Assembly (NCBI GenBank): GCA_963681505.1
Contig: OY811979.1
Coordinates: 4,820,473 to 4,884,472 of the forward strand
DNA from: Eunapius fragilis
Lineage: Eukaryota; Porifera; Demospongiae; Spongillida; Spongillidae
Reading direction: 5' to 3'
Length of the DNA stretch: 64,000 nt
Made by a program: the position numbers and the translations under genes. The notes under the pieces were generated by a model. The model had not been told where the DNA came from. It worked only from the letters and a program-made list of their open reading frames with translations, and ran no database searches. Positions 56,281 to 64,000 of this stretch are shown here, one piece after another (within the stretch, counting starts at the first letter, position 1; every line of letters begins with the position of its first letter).

Positions 56281-56613
56281 ATATAGCTCGAAAATACAAA
56301 GTGCTTGGTTCGGTCATGATGCATGATGTCATCGTTTCAATATTTCGGGGCGTAGGTCTTATTGTCCAACATTGAATGGGCCGCAAACAGCCGTGAACAA
56401 TGCACTAAGATAATGAGTTTAATGACGCCATTATTACGGTAAAGCTGGGTATGAGACTATTACATTACCCACTCGGAACAATAGTGTCCCGTGAAATACA
56501 GGAGGGTACAAAAGTTAAAGGGGGGGGGGGGGGGCCTAATCTACACAAGAACCCACAAGAACCCTTCGCTGTTATTATCATTAAAACGGAGACCTAAACA
56601 GCAGTTACGGTAC

Positions 56614-56909
56614 CTGCTGTGAATTCTGTCCCCGCGAGTTCGGCGGTTCGCAGAAAATCATCCAAATGACTCTCCTCTGTCACGGACTTCAAGTTCAGCC
56701 TTCCCCAGTCGTATCCGTCGTTCAGTTCACAGCTACGAAGCTGAGAAAGACGGACGTTAACTAGTACTTAGCACAGAGAAAAAAAAGGGTGTTGCACCAC
56801 CGAGACAACAGCCACTTACCCAGCTGCCCGCTTTGGACAGCTTCCCCTGTCTCTATCTGTTCCTCTCTTTTTTGAGGGCCTTACTTAGACACGAGTCCTT
56901 CTGTAACAT
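56614..56909 (-). CDS. LSG1: LSG1 large-subunit GTPase, 5' exons
   Basis: LSG1 is a cytoplasmic circularly permuted GTPase that releases NMD3 from pre-60S ribosomal subunits. Exon 56740-56614 reads LRSCELNDGYDWGRLNLKSV then TEESHLDDFLRTAELAGTEF, nearly identical to the conserved N-terminus of animal LSG1; acceptor TTTCTCAG, donor GCAG/GTACCG (phase 1). Upstream, 56909-56820 reads MLQKDSCLSKALKKERNR, then a TAG, then RQGKLSKAGSW before a GTAAGT donor; the KAL...SW pattern is that of LSG1 exon 1, but the TAG would stop translation, so this copy has a nonsense change, a read error, or a different start. Later exons with the GTPase motifs were not found downstream. Confidence 0.85.
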
Positions 56910-56976
56910 AATTATTAGTTTCTTTATTACCCACGTGGGTGAGTATTAATTTGAATAATTTATTTATTCAAGCAGC
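56910..56976. promoter_or_regulatory. 67-bp divergent start region between LSG1 and the PPR gene
   Basis: The presumed ATGs of LSG1 (minus, 56909) and the PPR gene (plus, 56977) are only 67 bp apart. AT-rich with CCCACGTGGG (56930-56939), a perfect 10-bp palindrome holding an E-box. A shared bidirectional promoter is inferred. Confidence 0.45.
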
Positions 56977-57406
56977 ATGCAAGCCAGAAGGGTGTTATGC
57001 GATGCGAGTCAGTGGTATTGCCAGGCACGCGTTGCCACGTTTTTCAGGTTCCGTAGTACCAGGCCGCGTGTCTATCCGCTTCCAGAAACCCTCAGTAATG
57101 CCACAGCGGGCCTTTCAGCCTACTTTTACACTCTGCATGGGACGGGGCAGCAATTCGTACGAGCCAAAGACGCAGACGAGCGTTGAACGGCATCGCCACG
57201 AACTCTCACCTCTCGGCCATGGCCTCATGCAACTTCTGCGACGAAGCCTTGAGGCCTATGACAAGATGCGCGCGCAGCGCCTCAGTCCAGACTTCCACAC
57301 GTTCGGCACCCTCCTGCGCTGGCGGCGAGCAAGGACGTGCAGTGCGGGATGGAGAAGGCTCAGGCTGTGTGGTCGGAGCTGTCGACGCGACGTGGCTTGG
57401 GTGCAT
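56977..57406 (+). pseudogene. Mitochondrial PPR-repeat protein, first exon, frame-broken
   Basis: MQARRVLCDASQWYCQARVA, rich in Arg and lacking acidic residues, looks like a mitochondrial presequence. Further on, spread over three frames, are HLSAMASCNFCDEAL, EAYDKMRAQRLSPDFHTFGT and ASKDVQCGMEKAQAVWSELS, which laid end to end give the helix-turn-helix pattern of pentatricopeptide repeats (…EALxAYDKMRxxxLxPDxxTFxxLL…). Frame changes lie near 57184 (TGA), 57253 and 57318. The exon ends at GGTGCAT/GTAAGT (57406). PPR proteins bind mitochondrial RNA. Which PPR protein is unclear (PTCD-type in animals). Later exons not identified. Confidence 0.6.
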
Positions 57407-57982
57407 GTAAGTAAACAGCCTGCATGCCCCGTTGTTTACATCTGTGTGCCATGTTCAGCGTGCATTGTGTACACGTCTGGTCCGTGGCACTGCGTAATTT
57501 GTGCCAGGATTGCTTTGTGGGCATGGTTGCACGCAGTATGCAACATCCATGTGCTTGGGATTCCCCTTTTTATTGGGTCGCCTGTTTAGTAGGTTGGGTG
57601 TGTAGTGTCGACTGAATCATTTCTTATGTATTGTTTGCTTTAAAGTCGCTTTTTTTCATGACTGTTTAGAGGCTAATTGGTGTGATGTCTCCTAGCCCTG
57701 CCTGCACATACGCATATGTAGCTTGTCGATTAGTGATAGTAAAATGGCTCAGCAGAACCAGCATCAACTGTTAACACTAACTAAACATCTGGACCACAGT
57801 CTAACCGTGTGGTCATACACTTAGTTCAAGCAGAGATAATATTATCTCTGGCTCAAGTCCCCCAGACTGTGCAACACGATGTTATACATGTACATATAAC
57901 ACCACTGCAGTTGGATGTTACACTGATGGTGTGTGTACATGAAACACCTGTATAACATGCATTTTAGAACCAGCTTGTACAG
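57407..57982. other. Intron or intergenic, no exon recognised
   Basis: Nothing supported. The stretch lies between the PPR exon donor and the first POLE-like exon. Confidence 0.4.
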
Positions 57983-59280
57983 GCTTGCTATGCACACGTT
58001 CCCCTTGGCAACCTTCCCCACGACCCCGCCCTCTTTGTCACCGACGTATTCTACGCCAGACACCTCACCAAGCACGACAACCAAAGGTCATGTGGTATCA
58101 TCAAGAAAAATGTCGTGTGGTAGGTTGCCGGGAAGGGGAGGGCTCATTGCTTCAGTTGCATACTGTTATAGTGTACATGTATGTCTCCTGGGCTTTGTCA
58201 AAGGAAAGGGCACCACCCACCCCACCCTGGTTTATTTTGTAGATAGTCAGTTTCAGGTCAGGTCAAGGAAGTTATGATGGCCCACTCATTAGAACGCTAG
58301 CCAATTTTTGTATTAAACCTTTGCAGGTCGTGAGGATGAAGATCACTGTCTAACGACAGACCTGGAGGAAGGGAGCATTGAGATGAGCACTCCGGGCACG
58401 TACCCTACCTGCTGTGTGCGGCTGTGCCTGGATGGTCTAGCAGTCAACACAGTGCTCCAGTCCACCCACATCAACGACTATGAAGGGGTCACGGGAGGTG
58501 CCATTACCTTTGACTGTGCCCCACAGGTGAGACCTTATTGTTAATTTAATGAAGGAGCAATTAATTGGTTAATTTAATAAAGGAGCAATTAATTGGTTAA
58601 TTTAATGAAGGAGCAATTGATTGTGGTGGCGTTATTTACTGGACTATTGGAATGCTGCATCACTGCAAATGTGCAGTGATCTTTTTTACCAAGAGATTTT
58701 ATCCCCCATGTTGTGTGCAGGCATGCTTCCTTGGGATTTGTTAATGTATATGTACTGTAATGTGTGTGTGTGTGCGTGCATGTATTCTGCAGATGGGTCC
58801 GTTCTCCCTTACCTCTGCTCTATGAGCCAGGGCTGTGTCGCATCATCCACAAGCTGATGAAGAAGCTGTTGATGCAACTGGTGGGAGAGTTCAAAAGGCT
58901 CGGCTGGTGGGGGAGTTCAAAAGGCTCGGCTCATTGTCTTTGCCGACTTCAGCAAGATCATCATGTGCACAATGAAGGGGAGGTGAGAGGGGAGGAGAGA
59001 GAGGTAAGGGGTAGGGGAGAGAGAGGTAGGGGGTAGGGGAGAGAGAGGTAGGGGGGAGGGAGGTGAGAGAGATATGGGGATGTTGCTGTGATAAATTTGG
59101 TGCATTCACATGTGCACAGTACTTCATATGATTATGGAATATGATATTGTCTGTTAAAGACATGTACATGTATTCTTTTTTTTCAGAATGGAAGACGCAT
59201 GTGCCTATACTCAAGAGCATTAAGTCCCCAGACTTCTTTCACTGCATACAGATTGAGACTGACGCTTGCTGGGAGAGTTT
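57983..59280 (+). pseudogene. POLE: DNA polymerase epsilon catalytic subunit, C-terminal-half exons, damaged
   Basis: Four exons match the non-catalytic C-terminal half of POLE (replicative leading-strand polymerase). 57983-58119: YAHVPLGNLPHDPALFVTDV then FYARHLTKHDN. 58327-58526: REDEDHCLTTDLEEGSIEMS then LAVNTVLQSTHINDYEG. 58793-58982: [20 protein letters not shown] then [18 protein letters not shown] and [17 protein letters not shown]. 59187-59280: MEDACAY then SPDFFHCIQIETDACWESL. Boundaries are GT-AG. Lesions: frame change in exon 1 near 58083; about 55 conserved residues missing between exons 2 and 3 (phases 0 and 2 also disagree); a 26-bp tandem duplication in exon 3 (58881-58932); a frame change in exon 4 near 59211. 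The polymerase and exonuclease exons are absent. A degenerate partial copy, or a badly assembled true gene. Confidence 0.85.
58541..58620 (+). repeat. 28-bp tandem repeat, three copies
   Basis: TTAATTTAATGAAGGAGCAA TTAATTGG (28 bp; space added) repeated at 58541, 58569 and 58597 in the gap where the missing POLE exon should be. Confidence 0.93.
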
Positions 59281-60229
59281 GTGAGTATTGTATGCAAGAT
59301 GGGGAACTGTGTTATGATGTACTGGTGTGTAGGTATAATACGCAGTAGTGTATATGTGTATATGTCTGTATACATGCACTATCATTTTTTTTTTTACCTG
59401 CATGTGCATTTAATCTTTTGAACAGTAAATGACAGTTGTGCTTTATAATACTGCTCTGTTGCCCAGGTTATCGTTGGAGGTCACATTCATGCACTGTACA
59501 TGCACGAGAAGGAAGAGAGGATACAGGCCACTGCACCTGTCGTCAAAACAGCACACAGACGCTGGTGAGCACATTGCATGAGTTTTGCAGCATGTACACG
59601 GTCTACACACATATGCAAGAGGATGTACATATATTCTGTACAATCATCAGGAAAACTTCATATTGTTGGGTCTAAGCAAAACCACCCTTGTGATACTTTT
59701 TCGACTAACAAAAGAAAAAGTAACACTCGCATTGAAATGTGCTAATAACTTTATGATGGCTAGTCAAGTTTAGGATGATTTGATAGAAGTTCACAGAAAA
59801 ATTTGGAAACTTGAAAAACTATCCAAAAGGGTGATCAACTGTACACATTCTAGGCAACTTCACAGGAGTTGGTTTTAAAATAAACTACTTGGCACTTCAC
59901 ATGCCTAAGTGAACCCCTTGACGTGATAGTTTTTTGAATGCTGCAACTCTATTGTAAATGTTGTCCACTTACAGCTTACATTATAGCTTGTGTGCTCATG
60001 TGAGGGGATATAATTCATTGGTGAGATATATATACATGTTGGGGATTTAGAAAGTTTGGCAGAGTGTGTTGGCCAGGCTGATGAGACTATGATTTGCCTC
60101 TCTTACTGAACACCAAAAACGAGCAAACATGGGGGGGTCTAGCTCTGTGGCTAATCACTGGATCCCTGTGGCTGATAAAGACAAGGGGGGGGGGCCTAGG
60201 ACTTGTGATGAAAGGCATGAAACATACAT

Positions 60230-60269
<40 letters not shown>

Positions 60270-60487
60270 GGGGGAGGGGCAAGTCTCCCAAGCAAGTGCC
60301 TTCATCTATTAATCAGCATTGTCAAAGACAGACCCATTGTTATACCAGCTCCCTGTGGTTAACCTGACTAGTTTACATAGGACTATAAACTACATGTAGC
60401 ATCAATTTCAAACCCACATATCAAAGTCCCTCCTATTTTCAGGACTTACTGGCACACCAATCTTTATTTGAGAAGAGATCCATTCAT
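59281..60487. other. No firm gene
   Basis: A short frame VIVGGHIHALYMHEKEERIQ (about 59469) after a pyrimidine-rich CCCAG looks exon-like but does not match POLE or anything I recognise. 60234-60266 is a (CA)n tract. Confidence 0.35.
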
Positions 60488-61035
60488 CTATGTACTGGAC
60501 TGGTGTGTTGTATGTACTGGACTGGTGTGTTGTATGTACTGGACTGGTGTGTTGTATGTACTGGACTGGTGTGTTCTATGTACTGGACTGGTGTGTTGTA
60601 TGTACTGGACTGGTGTGATGTATGTACAGGACTGGTGTGTCGTATGTACTGGACTGGTGTGTCGTATGTACTGGACTGGTGTGTCGTATGTACTGGACTG
60701 GTGTGTCGTATGTACTGGACTGGTGTGTTGTATGTACTGGACTGGTGTGTTGTATGTACTGGACTGGTGTGTCGTATGTACTGGACTGGTGTGTCGTATG
60801 TACTGGACTGGTGTGTCGTATGTACTGGACTGGTGTGTCGTATGTACTGGACTGGTGTGTCGTATGTACTGGACTGGTGTGTCGTATGTACTGGACTGGT
60901 GTGTCGTATGTACTGGACTGGTGTGTCGTATGTACTGGACTGGTGTGTCGTATGTACTGGACTGGTGTGTCGTATGTACTGGACTGGTGTGTCGTATGTA
61001 CTGGACTGGTGTGTCGTATGTACTGGACTGGTGTG
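60488..61035 (+). repeat. 22-bp satellite, ~25 copies
   Basis: Unit CTGGACTGGTGTGTYGTATG TA (22 bp; space added). Y is T in the first third and C later, so the array has two homogenised blocks with a T relapse at 60727-60752. No stop codon in the repeat, hence long artefactual WTGVLYVLDWC frames. Confidence 0.96.
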
Positions 61036-61401
61036 TTACATGTAGCTAATGACACTAAGTACACCCATAGGAAGGAGGGCCACTGTGGAGAGATAGGTAC
61101 ATGTAGCTAAGGACACTAAGTACACCCATAGGAGGGAGGACCACTGTGGAGAGATAGGTACATGTAGCTAAGGACAATAAGTACACCCATAGGAGGGAGG
61201 GCCACTGTGGAGAGATAGGTACATGTAGCTAAGGACACTAAGTACACCCATAGGAGGGAGGACCACTGTGGAGAGATAGGTACATGTAGCTAAGGACACT
61301 AACTACACCCATAGGAGGGAAGACTACTGTGGAGAGATAGGTACATGTAGCTAAGGACACTAAGTACACCCATAGGAGGGAGGACCACTGTGGAGAGATA
61401 G

Positions 61402-61622
61402 GTACATGTAGCTAAGGACACTAACTACACCCATAGGAGGGAGGACAACGCCCTACCCACCCCCTACCCACCCCCTGGTTTGCCACTAATTTGACTAACC
61501 CACCCCCTGGTTTACTGCATGGCATACCATGTAACAGTGCAGAGGGAAGACTTTCACCCCTTATATATTTATATATTCCAAAACCCACCCCCTGTTGCAA
61601 ACTTGGTGGTAAATCCTGATAG
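61402..61622 (+). repeat. 221-bp variant unit 1 in the 61-bp array
   Basis: A unit that follows the consensus for about 45 bp, then diverges at GGACAACGCC into 176 bp of C-rich sequence (CCCACCCCCTGGTTT repeated, TTATATATTTATATATTCC) before returning at GATAGGTACATG. Confidence 0.93.
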
Positions 61623-62293
61623 GTACATGTAGCTAAGGACACTAAGTACACCCATAGGAGGGAGGGCCACTGTGGAGAGATAGGTACATGTAGCTAAGGA
61701 CACTAAGTACACCCATAGGAGGGAGGGCCACTGTGGAGAGATAGGTACATGTAGCTAAGGACACTAAGTACACCCATAGGAGGGAGGACCACTGTGGAGA
61801 GATAGGTACATGTAGCTAAGGACACTAAGTACACCCATAGGAGGGAGGGCCACTGTGGAGAGATAGGTACATGTAGCTAAGGACACTAAGTACACCCATA
61901 GGAGGGAGGGCCACTGTGGAGAGATAGGTACATGTAGCTAAGGACACTAAGTACACCCATAGGAGGGAGGACCACTGTGGAGAGATAGGTACATGTAGCT
62001 AAGGACACTAAGTACACCCATAGGAGGGAGGACCACTGTGGAGAGATAGGTACATGTAGCTAAGGACACTAAGTACACCCATAGGAGGGAGGACCACTGT
62101 GGAGAGATAGGTACATGTAGCTAAGGACACTAAGTACACCCATAGGAGGGAGGGCCACTGTGGCTCTATAGGTACATGTAGCTAAGGACACTAAGTACAC
62201 CCATAGGAGGGAGGGCCACTGTGGAGAGATAGGTACATGTAGCTAAGGACACTAAGTACACCCATAGGAGGGAGGACCACTGTGGAGAGATAG

Positions 62294-62514
62294 GTACATG
62301 TAGCTAAGGACACTAAGTACACCCATAGGAGGGAGGACAACGCCCTACCCACCCCCTACCCACCCCCTGGTTTGCCACTAATTTGACTAACCCACCCCCT
62401 GGTTTACTGCATGGCATACCATGTAACAGTGCAGAGGGAAGACTTTCACCCCTTATATATTTATATATTCCAAAACCCACCCCCTGTTGCAAACTTGGTG
62501 GTAAATCCTGATAG
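62294..62514 (+). repeat. 221-bp variant unit 2
   Basis: Practically identical to 61402-61622 and exactly 892 bp downstream of it. Confidence 0.93.
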
Positions 62515-64000
62515 GTACATGTAGCTAAGGATGCTAAGTACACCCATAGGAGGGAGGGCCACTGTGGAGAGATAGGTACATGTAGGTAAGGACACTAAGT
62601 ACACCCATAGGAGGGAGGGCCACTGTGGAGAGATAGGTACATGTAGCTAAGGACACTAAGTACACCCATAGGAGGGAGGACCACTGTGGAGAGATAGGTA
62701 CATGTAGCTAAGGACACTAAGTACACCCATAGGAGGGAGGGCCACTGTGGAGAGATAGGTACATGTAGCTAAGGACACTAAGTACACCCATAGGAGGGAG
62801 GACCACTGTGGAGAGATAGGTACATGTAGCTAAGGACACTAAGTACACCCATAGGAGGGAGGACCACTGTGGAGAGATAGGTACATGTAGCTAAGGACAC
62901 TAAGTACACCCATAGGAGGGAGGACCACTGTGGAGAGATAGGTACATGTAGCTAAGGACACTAAGTACACCCATAGGAAGGAGGACCACTGTGGAGAGAT
63001 AGGTACATGTAGGTAAGGACACTAAGTACACCCATAGGAGGGAGGACCACTGTGGAGAGATAGGTACATGTAGCTAAGGACACTAAGTACACCCATATGA
63101 GGGAGGACCACTGTGGAGAGATAGGTACATGTAGCTAAGGACACTAAGTACACCCATAGGAGGGAGGACCACTGTGGAGAGATAGGTACATGTAGCTAAG
63201 GACACTAAGTACACCCATAGGAGGGAGGACCACTGTGGAGAGATAGGTACATGTAGCTAAGGACACTAAGTACACCCATAGGAAGGAGGACCACTGTGGA
63301 GAGATAGGTACATGTAGCTAAGGACACTAAGTACACCCATAGGAGGGAGGACCACTGTGGAGAGATAGGTACATGTAGCTAAGGACACTAAGTACACCCA
63401 TAGGAGGGAGGACCACTGTGGAGAGATAGGTACATGTAGCTAAGGACACTAAGTACACCCATAGGAGGGAGGACCACTGTGGAGAGATAGGTACATGTAG
63501 CTAAGGACACTAAGTACACCCATAGGAGGGAGGGCCACTGTGGAGAGATAGGTACATGTAGCTAAGGACACTAAGTACACCCATAGGAGGGAGGACCACT
63601 GTGGAGAGATAGGTACATGTAGCTAAGGACACTAAGTACACCCATAGGAGGGAGGACCACTGTGGAGAGATAGGTACATGTAGCTAAGGACACTAAGTAC
63701 ACCCATAGGAGGGAGGACCACTGTGGAGAGATAGGTACATGTAGCTAAGGACACTAAGTACACCCATAGGAGGGAGGACCACTGTGGAGAGATAGGTACA
63801 TGTAGCTAAGGACACTAAGTACACCCATAGGAGGGAGGACCACTGTGGAGAGATAGGTACATGTAGCTAAGGACACTAAGTACACCCATAGGAGGGAGGA
63901 CCACTGTGGAGAGATAGGTACATGTAGCTAAGGACACTAAGTACACCCATAGGAGGGAGGACCACTGTGGAGAGATAGGTACATGTAGCTAAGGACACTA

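Larger units (their letters stand above)
61036..64000 (+). repeat. 61-bp satellite array, runs off the window
   Basis: Unit of 61 bp beginning GTACATGTAGCTAAGGACAC and ending GACCACTGTGGAGAGATAG. Spacing of 61 checked at 62881 and 62942. The main variable site is GACC/GGCC in the third quarter. Over 40 copies; continues to the last base. Confidence 0.97.

Noticed and set aside
59460..59575. Further POLE exon
   Set aside because: The exon-like VIVGGHIHALYMHEKEERIQ does not match the POLE sequence expected after the CWESL segment.
60468..61110. Repetitive WTGVLYVLDWC proteins
   Set aside because: The 22-bp satellite lacks stops in several frames of both strands; 22 is not a multiple of 3 and there is no codon bias or start context.
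61036..64000. CRISPR or protein-coding repeat domain
   Set aside because: Contiguous 61-bp satellite with higher-order structure and no unique spacers.

Overview
The window reads as nuclear DNA of an animal: intron-split genes with GT-AG junctions, extracellular Ig/FN3 modules bounded by phase-1 introns, a Tudor-PHD-MYND chromatin-type protein, exons of VPS35, LSG1 and DNA polymerase epsilon (POLE), and a heavy load of Ty3/gypsy elements, cut-and-paste transposons, MITEs and satellites. A compact invertebrate genome, possibly a sponge, fits best, but that is inference from gene style and not from a marker gene. There are no bacterial-type operons, and I recognised no rRNA, tRNA or CRISPR array.

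Layout. 1-0.75 kb: broken HNH_2-type nuclease (minus). 1.1-2.8 kb: foldback element joined to a perfect 1.34-kb (CAAG)n array. 2.9-4.8 kb: decayed gypsy element G1. 5.0-5.4 kb: hAT-like MITE. 6.4-11.0 kb: full-length gypsy element G2 with identical 113-bp LTRs and one internal stop. 11.6-12.5 kb: ~340-bp repeat split by a MITE. 14-18.2 kb: transposase-like relics, one with a recognisable promoter. 18.25-25.9 kb: gag-protease half of a gypsy element on minus (G3), a TIR transposon, an OTU-protease element and an RT-bearing gypsy half on plus (G4). 26.2-28.1 kb: Ig/FN3 receptor-like exons on both strands. 28.8-33 kb: repeats and one small two-exon ORF. 34.2-34.4 kb: first two VPS35 exons (minus). 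34.6-39.1 kb: gypsy element G5, inserted exactly at a candidate start codon of a divergent neighbour. 39.7-42.7 kb: RecQ-like helicase fragment and nested foldback elements. 42.7-43.9 kb: simple repeats and a 28-bp minisatellite. 44.0-49.9 kb: six-exon Tudor-PHD-MYND gene (minus, 1513 codons, all splice phases agree). 50.2-51.5 kb: spectrin-repeat and Ig exons (minus). 51.6-56.6 kb: no recognised gene. 56.6-57.4 kb: LSG1 (minus) head-to-head with a mitochondrial PPR gene (plus). 58.0-59.3 kb: POLE exons (plus) with several lesions. 60.5-64 kb: 22-bp and 61-bp satellites, the latter with a higher-order repeat.

The genes do not form one pathway. The window is a patchwork of ordinary eukaryotic housekeeping and receptor genes cut up by transposons. 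Several conserved exons (POLE, PPR, LSG1, Ig, FN3) carry frameshifts or a stop, so this is either a region of gene fragments or a partly uncorrected assembly. The Tudor-PHD-MYND gene and the VPS35 exons are clean.
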